NCBI GenBank assembly: GCA_934098385.1
Contig: CAKOOJ010000004.1
Span: 1-64,000, forward strand
Origin: an uncultured Bacilli bacterium
GTDB taxonomy: Bacteria; Bacillota_I; Bacilli_A; RF39; UBA660
Reading direction: 5' to 3'
Length of the DNA: 64,000 nucleotides
Part shown: positions 17,820 through 26,425 of the stretch, in pieces
How the letters are laid out: each line of letters starts with the position of its first letter
How positions within the stretch are numbered: the stretch's first letter is position 1
Made by a program: the position numbers and the translations under genes
Notes under the pieces: model-generated
Databases searched by the model: none
The model's input: the letters and a program-made list of their open reading frames with translations, nothing else
What the model was told of the DNA's origin: nothing

Positions 17820-18986
17820 ATGAAAAGTAAATTTAAAAATATGGATAAATTATTATTTCTATTGATGATTATATATACCGTTTTAGGTTTAGTAATGGTA
17901 TTTAGTGCATCAAGTATGACAGCCGTATTGCAATATGGGAAAAGTGAATCTTATTTTTTTACAAGACAATTATTTTTTGTTATTTTAGCTTACATATGTG
18001 GTTTTATAATATTATTTATGCCTAATAAATTTATTAGATTATTTAAAAAAACATCTAATTTACTTGGAATTATTTCAATTATATTATTATTTATAACTTG
18101 GACTAGTGGTATACATGCAAATGGTGCAACAAGTTGGTTAAAAATTGGCCCAATAAGATTACAACCTAGTGAATTTGTTAAAACATTCATGATATGTAGT
18201 ATTGCATTTGCATTTAATAATCCAAAAAAGGCATTCTACAAGTATAGATTTTTATTGCCTTTCTCATATGTGGTCATTTACTTAGCATTAATATTTGCGC
18301 AACCAGATTTAGGTACTGACATGATAGTTGCAATAATTGCGTTTTTAATGTTTATGGCTTTACCAATTAGAAATGGTAATCAAAAAAAATTAAAAATAGT
18401 TGCTGGAACCATTGCTGTATGTGTGGTCTGTATGTTTGCAATGGGTAGTGATATCTTAAAAGGAGCATTGACAGAAGAACAATTAAGCAGATTTGTATAT
18501 AAAAATCCATGTGCTAGATATAGCGAGAAAACCGGATATCAAGTTTGTAATGGTTATATTGCAATAAATAACGGAGGTTTATTTGGAGTAGGATTAGGAA
18601 ATAGTACACAAAAATATTTATATTTACCAGAAGCGTATACAGATTTTATATTTCCAATAATAGTAGAAGAATTGGGTAGTATAACAGCTGGAGTAATTAT
18701 TATAGGCTTTATAATAATGTTATATAGAATATTAAGAATCGCAAAAAGTAGTGAGACATTAACTGGATCTTTATTAGCATATGGAACTTTTTCACTTATT
18801 ACAGCACACTTATTAGTTAATCTATTAGGTGTAATGGCGGTTATACCATTGACTGGTGTACCATTACCATTCTTAAGTAGTGGTGGTAGTTTTATATTTA
18901 ATTTAATAGTATTATTATTTATAACATTAAGAGTTAGTATAGAAAATAAGAATATAAGATTAAAAAAAGAAATAAATAATTTATAA
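17820..18986 (+). CDS. ftsW: SEDS peptidoglycan polymerase (FtsW/RodA)
   Basis: 388 residues with about ten membrane helices. SEDS hallmarks are visible: FSASS in the first loop, LQPSEFVKT, AQPDLGTDM and the C-terminal PLTGVPLPFLSSGGSF. These proteins polymerise lipid II glycan strands at the septum (FtsW) or side wall (RodA). Length and the PLTGVPLPFLSSGGS signature fit FtsW slightly better; no PBP gene lies beside it to decide. It shows that the organism makes a peptidoglycan wall. GTAGGGTG ribosome site. Confidence 0.9.
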   Translation: MKSKFKNMDKLLFLLMIIYTVLGLVMVFSASSMTAVLQYGKSESYFFTRQLFFVILAYICGFIILFMPNKFIRLFKKTSNLLGIISIILLFITWTSGIHANGATSWLKIGPIRLQPSEFVKTFMICSIAFAFNNPKKAFYKYRFLLPFSYVVIYLALIFAQPDLGTDMIVAIIAFLMFMALPIRNGNQKKLKIVAGTIAVCVVCMFAMGSDILKGALTEEQLSRFVYKNPCARYSEKTGYQVCNGYIAINNGGLFGVGLGNSTQKYLYLPEAYTDFIFPIIVEELGSITAGVIIIGFIIMLYRILRIAKSSETLTGSLLAYGTFSLITAHLLVNLLGVMAVIPLTGVPLPFLSSGGSFIFNLIVLLFITLRVSIENKNIRLKKEINNL

Positions 18987-19003
18987 GAGAGGAATGAATA
19001 ATT

Positions 19004-20008
19004 ATGAAAAAAATATTAGTTACAGGTGGATGTGGTTACATAGGAAGTCATACATGTGTTGAATTATTAAATGCAGGATATGATATAGCAATAATAGATA
19101 ATTTATGTAATTCTAAAATAGAAGTAATTGATAAGATAAAGAAAATAACAGGAAAAGATTTTAATTTTTATAAAGAAGATTTAAGAAATGAAGATATATT
19201 AGATAATATATTTAAAAAAGAAAATATAGAAGCTGTAATACATTTTGCAGGTTTAAAGGCAGTAGGAGAAAGTGTAAAAAAACCAATATTATATTATCAA
19301 AATAACATAGATAGTACTTTAACCTTATGCAAAATAATGGACAAATATAATGTCAAAAAACTTGTATTTTCTTCTAGTGCTACTGTATATGGAAGTCAAG
19401 ATATTTTGCCTATTAAAGAAACTGCTAGTCTGAGTACAACTAATCCATATGGATCTACTAAGTTATTTATTGAATATATGTTAGATGATATTTATAAAAG
19501 TGATAATGATTGGAGTATAATTAAATTAAGATACTTTAATCCAGTAGGTGCACATGATAGTGGACTTTTAGGTGAAGATCCAAATGGTATTCCTAATAAT
19601 TTAATGCCATATGTTAGTAAAGTTGCTACTCATGAATTACCATATTTAAATGTATTTGGTGATGATTATCCAACTAAAGATGGTACCGGTGTAAGAGATT
19701 ACATACATGTAGTAGATTTAGCTAAAGGACATATAAAAGCTCTAGAATATATAGATAAAAATAAAGGAAGTATTCCAGTTAATTTAGGTACTGGAATTGG
19801 ATATAGTGTATTAGATATAATTAAATCATATGAAAAAGTAAATAATGTTAAGATACCTTATAAAATTGCTCCGAGACGTGATGGCGATATTGCTGAATGT
19901 TATGCAGATGCATCTAAAGCCTCAGAACTTTTAAATTGGTCAGCTGAAAAGAATTTAGATGATATGGTAAAAAGTGCATATAATTTTATTAAAAATAATA
20001 AAAAATAA
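19004..20008 (+). CDS. galE: UDP-glucose 4-epimerase
   Basis: 334 residues, normal GalE length. The short-chain dehydrogenase fold binds NAD through GGCGYIGSH (8-16). The catalytic pair is in SSATVYG (Ser/Thr) and NPYGSTK (Tyr-xxx-Lys). The YFNPVGAHDSG and GVRDYIHV segments are typical of GalE. It interconverts UDP-glucose and UDP-galactose (possibly the N-acetyl forms) for surface glycans or galactose use. It lies 17 nt after ftsW, with an AGAGG site, and is probably cotranscribed with it. Confidence 0.96.
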   Translation: MKKILVTGGCGYIGSHTCVELLNAGYDIAIIDNLCNSKIEVIDKIKKITGKDFNFYKEDLRNEDILDNIFKKENIEAVIHFAGLKAVGESVKKPILYYQNNIDSTLTLCKIMDKYNVKKLVFSSSATVYGSQDILPIKETASLSTTNPYGSTKLFIEYMLDDIYKSDNDWSIIKLRYFNPVGAHDSGLLGEDPNGIPNNLMPYVSKVATHELPYLNVFGDDYPTKDGTGVRDYIHVVDLAKGHIKALEYIDKNKGSIPVNLGTGIGYSVLDIIKSYEKVNNVKIPYKIAPRRDGDIAECYADASKASELLNWSAEKNLDDMVKSAYNFIKNNKK

Positions 20009-20015
20009 TAATATT

Positions 20016-20041
20016 AAAGATAGAAAAAATCTATCTTTTTT
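20016..20041 (+). terminator. Terminator of ftsW-galE
   Basis: AAAGATAGA pairs with TCTATCTTT, followed by T-rich sequence. Confidence 0.8.
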
Positions 20042-20062
20042 GTATATATTTTTAAAAATATA

Positions 20063-20071
20063 TGATAAAAT
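20063..20071 (+). promoter_or_regulatory. Extended -10 promoter
   Basis: TGATAAAAT, an extended -10 element 24 nt before the phosphorylase start. Confidence 0.5.
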
Positions 20072-20094
20072 TAATTATAGAATAGAGGTACTAT

Positions 20095-21321
20095 ATGAAT
20101 ATAATTGATGTTATTGATAAAAAAAGATTAGGTAAAGAATTATCTTATAAAGAATTAGACTATGCTTTTAATGGATATTTAAAAAAACATATTGAAGATT
20201 ATCAAATGTCTAGTTTATTAATGGCTATAGTTATAAAAGGAATGACTTTAAATGAAGTTATTAATTTAACAGATATATTTATTAAAAGTGGAGAGATATA
20301 TGATTTAAGTAGTGTAAGTGATGTAATAATAGATAAACATTCCACTGGTGGTGTAGGAGATTCTACAACTCTAGTTGTAGGTCCTATAGTTGCAGCATGT
20401 GGTTGTCATATGGCAAAAATAAGTGGAAAAGGATTAGGAATTACTGGAGGTACAATAGATAAATTAGAAAGTATACCAGGTTTTAATACTAAACTTACTA
20501 AAAAACAATTTATAAATAATTTAAAAACAGTTGGTTTTGTAGATTCTTCACAAACTAAATATTTAGTACCACTTGATAAAATAATATATAATTTAAGAAA
20601 TAATAGTGGTACTACAGAATCCTTAGGATTAATTGCATCAAGTATAATGTCTAAAAAAATTGCTAGTGGAGCAGATATAATATTAATTGATATAAAAGTT
20701 GGTAAAGGCGCTTTAATAAAAACAAAAAAAGACGCAAATACACTTTCTAAATGGATGAAAGAAATTGGTAAAAAATATAATAAAAAAGTCGTTACACTAA
20801 TAACAGATATGAATATCCCTTTATCTAATAGTATAGGTAATAGATTAGAAGTAGAAGAAGCCATAAATGTATTAAAAGGAGAAAAATGTAGACTATATAA
20901 TATTTCAAAAGAAATATCTAGTATACTTATTTCACTTTCAAAAGGAATTACTATAGAAGAAGCAAACTCTTTAGTAGATGAAGTTATAAGAAATAAGAAA
21001 GCATACAATAAATTTATAGAATTCTGTGAGGCGCAGGGCGGAGATATTAAGAAAATGAAAATATCTGCAAATCAATTGATAATTAAAAGCGAAAAAAGCG
21101 GAAAATTAAAATCAATAGATGCACTAAAAATTGGAGAATTATCTGTTAGATTAGGTGCTGGAAAAATAAATGATAAAGAAAGTATTGATTATAGCGCTGG
21201 TATAAAAATATTTAAAGATATTGATGATGTAGTAAAAAAAGGAGATATATTAGCTGCTCTATATACTAATAAAAAAATTAAATTAAATAATGAAGATATT
21301 AATTGTTTTACAATTGAATAA
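20095..21321 (+). CDS. pdp: Pyrimidine-nucleoside phosphorylase
   Basis: 408 residues (family about 430). It cleaves thymidine, deoxyuridine or uridine with phosphate to base and (deoxy)ribose-1-phosphate. Motifs are DKHSTGGVGDSTT (phosphate and catalytic His), ISGKGLGITGGTIDKLESIP (the family signature; the usual His after GLG is Ile here), the substrate Arg in YNLRNN and the Ser/Lys pair in SIMSKKIASGAD, and a C-terminal beta domain with AGIKIFKDIDDVVKKGD. The alternative name is DeoA-like; substrate range cannot be decided from sequence. A prepilin gene follows 20 nt downstream, so the two probably share a transcript. Confidence 0.93.
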   Translation: MNIIDVIDKKRLGKELSYKELDYAFNGYLKKHIEDYQMSSLLMAIVIKGMTLNEVINLTDIFIKSGEIYDLSSVSDVIIDKHSTGGVGDSTTLVVGPIVAACGCHMAKISGKGLGITGGTIDKLESIPGFNTKLTKKQFINNLKTVGFVDSSQTKYLVPLDKIIYNLRNNSGTTESLGLIASSIMSKKIASGADIILIDIKVGKGALIKTKKDANTLSKWMKEIGKKYNKKVVTLITDMNIPLSNSIGNRLEVEEAINVLKGEKCRLYNISKEISSILISLSKGITIEEANSLVDEVIRNKKAYNKFIEFCEAQGGDIKKMKISANQLIIKSEKSGKLKSIDALKIGELSVRLGAGKINDKESIDYSAGIKIFKDIDDVVKKGDILAALYTNKKIKLNNEDINCFTIE

Positions 21322-21341
21322 ATAAATGTAGGTGAAAATGT

Positions 21342-23369
21342 ATGAAAAATAATAAAGGATTTACCATAATAGAAGTAATTATATGTCTGTGTCTTATAAT
21401 GTTAATCAGTGGTACAATGACTGCTATTGTACTTACAAAGAATAAAAATAATAAAAAACATATACAAGAAGTAACTAAAAAGATACAAGAAGCAGCAAGT
21501 GTATATTTATCTATAAATAAAGATAATAATAATTCTATAGAACAAAATATATATAATGGAGGAACTGGATATGTAATTCCTCTTAAAACATTAATTAATG
21601 AAGGATATATTACAGAATCATATATTAATACGCTAAAAAAATATGGACAAGATGTTGATAAAGATAAAGACTATATGTTGGCTGGGGTATTTTCAGAAAC
21701 TAATATGTGTAATAGTGGAGAATCAACTATTACAATTAAAGCAAGTTACCAATTAGAAAATGATAAAGATGAATATTATTTATGTAATTTCACAACAAAA
21801 AAATTATATGTATATTATGATTTAGATGGTGGATATTTTAAAAATGACGAAAAACAAGTTGTACTATTTAATGAGGGACATGATTTAAACTTAAAAAATG
21901 GAAACAATGTAGAAAAAGATAAAACTTCTAATACTACGTATAAATTTAAAGAATGGAGAACTGAAAGAGGATGTAAAGGCAATAAAGTAACTTCCCTTAA
22001 AAATACTGAAAATAATATAATTTATGCTTGTTATGATACTATTACTACACCAGAACCTCCTACATTTATAACCGTAGTTGAATCCACAAAATTTACAAAT
22101 AATTTTGATAAAATGGCAGTATCAGAAGAATGGTGTAAAAATAATCCTAATTATGACAAAAATAAGATAGTATGCAATGAAAATGGTATTTACACATATT
22201 ATGATCAAAATAATGGAATAACTTATTATTACGCAAGAGGAGCAATAAATAATAATTATTTAAAATTTAAAGATAAAATATGGAGAATAATGTGGATTTC
22301 AAATGATAAAAAAATGAAACTTGTCTTAGATAATGAAATACAAATTAAAATTAATAATAAAAATATTTCTTCAGGAGAAACACTATATCACGTAACCGAT
22401 TCAAAAGTTGTTAAAAATGTTACTCAAGATACTTATAACAATTTTACTTTTTTTAATAGAAATTCATCTACTAATTTAAATTTTTGGTACTTATCTAGTA
22501 ATACAGCAGAAAGTATTTCTTCTGTTAATAAAGATACTGATAATAAATGGACCACTCAATACAGAATTACATACGATTTAAGTAAAACAATTAATGTTGA
22601 TGAAAAGTTTTATACTTATACATCATATTATAATAATTATTCTCAATATAATAAAAATTATAATATATTTTATAAATATATGTATGATAATGCTAATTAT
22701 AATGAAAATTATATCTCTGGGTTAAGTGAGTTTTGTTATCCAAAAAAAATTCAAAGGAATTCTACTACTACATTTTCTTATACATGTGATAAAAATTTGA
22801 ATAATTATAGTAGTACATATGTAACTAAAAATTCTAAAGTAACATATGTTACTTTAGATGAATTAAAAATGGCTGGAGTTGGGACGTATTTAGATGGTGT
22901 TGATTCTTTAGATACTTATATTCTTCCTAAAAATAATAATTCATTTTATTTAGCAGAATTTTATGAAGATTATGATAATTATGGTACAGATAGAAATTAT
23001 AGTGTATTAAAAAATGGATTTAAAGTTTATGATACTTTTAAATCAGATATACAAATATGCAGTGGAGAAGATTGGTATTCTGATAGAACACCAAAATATA
23101 AAATAAAAGAATATTATGTTTTTTATAAAAATGGTATTTGTGGTAGTTTATATTGTGCTACTAGTTGGATTTGTTCTCATAATAGAAAGGGTAGCTATAG
23201 CGGTACACGTCATGATTATACACGTTATGACTATAATCACAATAAAACTTCTGAATTTAATTTTGGAGCAAATGCTGTGAAACCAGCAATAATTATTGAT
23301 TTAACCAAAATTAAATTAAGTAATACTAATAGTGGTACCAAAGAAGACCCTTACACTCTAACAAATTAA
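21342..23369 (+). CDS. Giant prepilin-like protein with B-repeat domain
   Basis: 675 residues. Class III prepilin signal MKNNKGFTIIEVIICLCLI with G|F cleavage and Glu at +5, then a pilin helix and the GGTGYVIPLKTLINEGYI region shared with the 6826 protein. Residues about 155-225 (LYVYYDLDGGYFKNDEKQVV ... FKEWRTERGC) look like a Listeria-Bacteroides (InlB B-type) repeat. A Trp/Tyr-rich C-terminal domain follows (FKDKIWRIMWISNDKKMKLV), ending NSGTKEDPYTLTN. It probably acts as an adhesin displayed through the pilin-type N-terminus. AGGTGA ribosome site. It lies behind the phosphorylase gene, away from the other two prepilins. Confidence 0.82.
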   Translation: MKNNKGFTIIEVIICLCLIMLISGTMTAIVLTKNKNNKKHIQEVTKKIQEAASVYLSINKDNNNSIEQNIYNGGTGYVIPLKTLINEGYITESYINTLKKYGQDVDKDKDYMLAGVFSETNMCNSGESTITIKASYQLENDKDEYYLCNFTTKKLYVYYDLDGGYFKNDEKQVVLFNEGHDLNLKNGNNVEKDKTSNTTYKFKEWRTERGCKGNKVTSLKNTENNIIYACYDTITTPEPPTFITVVESTKFTNNFDKMAVSEEWCKNNPNYDKNKIVCNENGIYTYYDQNNGITYYYARGAINNNYLKFKDKIWRIMWISNDKKMKLVLDNEIQIKINNKNISSGETLYHVTDSKVVKNVTQDTYNNFTFFNRNSSTNLNFWYLSSNTAESISSVNKDTDNKWTTQYRITYDLSKTINVDEKFYTYTSYYNNYSQYNKNYNIFYKYMYDNANYNENYISGLSEFCYPKKIQRNSTTTFSYTCDKNLNNYSSTYVTKNSKVTYVTLDELKMAGVGTYLDGVDSLDTYILPKNNNSFYLAEFYEDYDNYGTDRNYSVLKNGFKVYDTFKSDIQICSGEDWYSDRTPKYKIKEYYVFYKNGICGSLYCATSWICSHNRKGSYSGTRHDYTRYDYNHNKTSEFNFGANAVKPAIIIDLTKIKLSNTNSGTKEDPYTLTN

Positions 23370-23399
23370 AAGTGTCAAATTAATAATTGATACTTTTTT
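23370..23399 (+). terminator. Terminator of pdp-prepilin
   Basis: AAGTGTCAA pairs with TTGATACTT (one wobble) followed by TTTTT. Confidence 0.7.
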
Positions 23400-23412
23400 A
23401 AAATAAAAAATA

Positions 23413-23421
23413 TGATATAAT
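23413..23421 (+). promoter_or_regulatory. Extended -10 promoter of herA-like gene
   Basis: TGATATAAT, a perfect extended -10, 27 nt before the start. Confidence 0.55.
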
Positions 23422-23448
23422 GTATATATAATAGAAGGAGATAGTATT

Positions 23449-25203
23449 ATGTTTGGAAGAATAATAAATATAACAGATTCTACTGTAGAAATAGAAATAA
23501 ATAAAAATAGTGAAATCATACCTAACTTAATGAACTTGCATGTAGTATTTGAAGATACTGATACAAAATTACTTGGTGAAGTTAGAACTGTATTAGATAG
23601 TACTATTCATGTGGATTTAAAAGGACAATTTATTGGAGAAAAATTTATACAAGGTACAATAAAGAAACCATCACTTACTAGTACTATAAGATTAATAAAT
23701 GATGAAGAATTAAATATAATATTTGGAACTGATAATGAAAATAATATATATATAGGAAAAAGTCCTATATATCCTAATAAAAATATATATGCTAGTATAA
23801 ATGACTTATTTTCAAATCATTTATCTATATTTGGTAATTCAGGTAGTGGTAAAAGTTGTAGTGTATCAAGAATAATACAAAATGTATTTTTAAATAAAAA
23901 CTTTTTAACTTATAATGCAAACTTATTTTTCTTTGATGCATATGGAGAATATAAAAATGCATTTAAAGATTTATCCAGTATAAATCCTAATTATCAATAT
24001 AAATTTTTGACTACTAACCCTATAGATGAAACAGATGGAAAATTAGTTATACCAGTTTATTTACTTAGTATTGATGATTTATCTTTATTATTTCAAGTTG
24101 ATAGTCACTCACAAATTACAATAATAGAAAGAATGTATAAACTAGTAAGAATATTTTCTAGAAATGATGATTATGCTAAAAAATTAAAAAACCATTTAAT
24201 AGCAAAAGCGATAATGAACGTATTATTTTCAAATAACACTGCTACAGCAAAAAAATCTGATATATTTAGTATAGTTACATCATGTCCAACAGAAGAATTT
24301 AATCTAAAAGCTGAATTACAAGGTGTAGGTTATACAAGAATATTTAGTGAATGTTTTGGAATAGATAGAAATGGTGAATTTGGCGAATCGGTATTAATAA
24401 ATGAATATTTAAATAAATTTATAGATGATAGTATAGAAAGTAGTATAACTATACCAAATGAATCATATTTTACATTAAATGATTTATCTAAAGCATTAAA
24501 CTTTACTTTAATAGGAGAAGGTTTTCAAGATAATAAAACTATACAAGATGGTGCTATAATTCTTAAAGTTAGACTTAATGCACTAATAAATAGTAGTAAT
24601 AGTGAATTTTTTAATGCTACTGAATATACAAATTTAGAAACATATATATCTAATTTAATAATGAATAATAATAAACGTAGTCAAATAATAAATGTAAATT
24701 TAGAAGGTGTAGATGATAATTTAGCTAAAGTTATAGTTAAAATATTATCTAAAATGTTATTTGATTTTGCCAAATCTAGAACTGATAGAGCAAGTATACC
24801 ATTTCATTTATTTATAGAAGAAGCACATAGATATGTTGTAAAAGATAATGATGTATTCTTACTTGGATACAATATATTTGAACGTATTGCAAAAGAAGGA
24901 AGAAAATATGGTGTTATGTTAGATTTAGTTAGTCAAAGACCAGTAGAAATAAGTGACACAGTTGTATCACAAATGTCAAACTTCTTAATACTTAAAATGA
25001 CACATCCAAAAGATTTAGAATATATTGAAAAAATGTTACCAAATATTAGTGGTGATGTAATAGATAAACTTAATTCATTACAAGCTGGTACATTAGTAGC
25101 GTTTGGTAGTGCATTTAAAATCCCATTACTTATAAAAATGGATATGCCAGATCCTACACCATATTCTTCAAACTGTGATATAGTTAATCGTTGGAGGGGA
25201 TAA
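23449..25203 (+). CDS. HerA-like hexameric ATPase/translocase
   Basis: 584 residues. An N-terminal HAS-barrel-like beta domain (1-100) is followed by a RecA-fold core with Walker A GNSGSGKS (about 129-136), LFFFDAYGEYK and Walker B-like HLFIEEAHRYV, and a sensor region SQRPVEISDTVVSQMSNF. This is the HerA/DUF87 family. In archaea HerA works with the nuclease NurA in end resection; in bacteria it also appears in defence modules. No NurA, SIR2 or nuclease gene is adjacent here, so a housekeeping DNA translocase role is more likely. Its stop codon lies inside the terminator stem. Confidence 0.88.
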   Translation: MFGRIINITDSTVEIEINKNSEIIPNLMNLHVVFEDTDTKLLGEVRTVLDSTIHVDLKGQFIGEKFIQGTIKKPSLTSTIRLINDEELNIIFGTDNENNIYIGKSPIYPNKNIYASINDLFSNHLSIFGNSGSGKSCSVSRIIQNVFLNKNFLTYNANLFFFDAYGEYKNAFKDLSSINPNYQYKFLTTNPIDETDGKLVIPVYLLSIDDLSLLFQVDSHSQITIIERMYKLVRIFSRNDDYAKKLKNHLIAKAIMNVLFSNNTATAKKSDIFSIVTSCPTEEFNLKAELQGVGYTRIFSECFGIDRNGEFGESVLINEYLNKFIDDSIESSITIPNESYFTLNDLSKALNFTLIGEGFQDNKTIQDGAIILKVRLNALINSSNSEFFNATEYTNLETYISNLIMNNNKRSQIINVNLEGVDDNLAKVIVKILSKMLFDFAKSRTDRASIPFHLFIEEAHRYVVKDNDVFLLGYNIFERIAKEGRKYGVMLDLVSQRPVEISDTVVSQMSNFLILKMTHPKDLEYIEKMLPNISGDVIDKLNSLQAGTLVAFGSAFKIPLLIKMDMPDPTPYSSNCDIVNRWRG

Positions 25204-25226
25204 ACAGATTGTTGTTTATCTTTTTC
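25199..25226 (+). terminator. Terminator overlapping herA stop
   Basis: GATAAACA pairs with TGTTTATC and is followed by TTTTTC. The left arm contains the TAA stop codon of the ATPase gene, and the right arm overlaps the next promoter. Confidence 0.75.
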
Positions 25227-25237
25227 TGTGCTATAAT
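25209..25237 (+). promoter_or_regulatory. Promoter of hemW
   Basis: TTGTTG, 17-bp spacer, TATAAT, with TG one base before the -10 (extended -10). It is nested in the preceding terminator. Confidence 0.65.
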
Positions 25238-25259
25238 AAAAACGAATGTTGGTGATACT

Positions 25260-26342
25260 ATGAAATCAATGTATATACATATACCATTTTGTAAATCAAT
25301 TTGTACTTATTGTGATTTTTGTAAACAATTGTATAATGAAACAAATATTAAAAAATATTTAATTGCTCTAAATGAAGAAATAAAAGATAGATATAATGGA
25401 GAGGAATTAGACACTTTATATATAGGTGGCGGAACACCAAGCAGTTTAAATATATTAGAACTAAAAGAATTATTTAATATTTTAAAACAATTAAAAATAA
25501 ATAATATAAAAGAATATACTTTTGAATGTAATGTAAATGATATAACAGAAGAATTAATAGATATACTTAAAATAAATAAAGTTAATAGAATAAGTATAGG
25601 AGTTGAATCATTTAATAAAGATAAATTAAAATTTATGGAACGTTTTAGTGATTATGAAGATGTAAAAGCAAAAATTGAAATGATTAGAAACAAAGGAATA
25701 AATAATATTAATATAGATTTAATGTATGGGATACCAGGGGAAACTTTAAAAGTATTAAAAAATGATTTAAATTTAATATTAAAATTAAAGCCAACACATA
25801 TTAGTACATATAGTTTAATATTAGAAGAATATACTAAATTAAGTATAAATAATACTAAACCAATAGATGAAGAATTAGAATTAGAAATGTATAATTATAT
25901 AGTAAATAAATTAAAGAAAAAAAAATATAATCATTATGAAGTAAGTAATTTTGCATTAGAAGGATATGAATCTATTCATAATTTAAATTATTGGAATAAT
26001 GAAGAATATTATGGCTTTGGACTAGGAGCAAGTGGTTATATTGATGGTATACGTTATGAAAATACAAAAAATATAAATAAATATATTGAAAATATTTTTG
26101 TAAATAAACAAGAAATAGTTGGTATAAAAGAAAAACAAGAAAATGAACTCATGTTAGGTTTTAGAAAAACTAAAGGAATTAGTTTACAAGATTTCTTTGA
26201 TAAATATAATATAAATATGCAAGATGTATTTCCAATTAAACCTCTTTTAAAGAATAAAGATTTAATATATAAAGATGGTTATGTATTTATTAATCCAAAT
26301 AAATTATATGTAATGAATGAAATATTATTAAAATTAATATAA
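25260..26342 (+). CDS. hemW: HemW radical SAM heme chaperone-like protein
   Basis: 360 residues from the ATG at 25260, which has GGTGAT upstream; the frame is open back to 25191 but lacks a start site there. The radical SAM cluster motif CxxxCxxCxC is at Cys11, 15, 18 and 21, followed by GGGTPSSL and a long HemN-type barrel. The HNLNYW motif typical of HemW rather than HemN is present, and the C-terminal HemN domain is short. HemW is proposed to insert heme into respiratory enzymes. Its presence in a probable fermenter is common and not explained. Confidence 0.93.
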   Translation: MKSMYIHIPFCKSICTYCDFCKQLYNETNIKKYLIALNEEIKDRYNGEELDTLYIGGGTPSSLNILELKELFNILKQLKINNIKEYTFECNVNDITEELIDILKINKVNRISIGVESFNKDKLKFMERFSDYEDVKAKIEMIRNKGINNINIDLMYGIPGETLKVLKNDLNLILKLKPTHISTYSLILEEYTKLSINNTKPIDEELELEMYNYIVNKLKKKKYNHYEVSNFALEGYESIHNLNYWNNEEYYGFGLGASGYIDGIRYENTKNINKYIENIFVNKQEIVGIKEKQENELMLGFRKTKGISLQDFFDKYNINMQDVFPIKPLLKNKDLIYKDGYVFINPNKLYVMNEILLKLI

Positions 26343-26345
26343 AAT

Positions 26346-26386
26346 ATACAAGACATAATTTAGTAAAAACTCTTGTATTTTTTTTT
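26346..26386 (+). terminator. Terminator of hemW
   Basis: ATACAAGA pairs with TCTTGTAT followed by nine T. Confidence 0.85.
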
Positions 26387-26391
26387 ATATA

Positions 26392-26400
26392 TGATAAAAT
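26392..26400 (+). promoter_or_regulatory. Extended -10 promoter
   Basis: TGATAAAAT extended -10, 26 nt before the cadherin-like gene. Confidence 0.5.
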
Positions 26401-26425
26401 GTTTATAGAATAAGGATGTGAAAAC

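Noticed and set aside
23449..25203. HerA-based phage defence module
   Set aside because: No SIR2, nuclease or NurA partner is encoded beside it; neighbours are prepilin and hemW genes.
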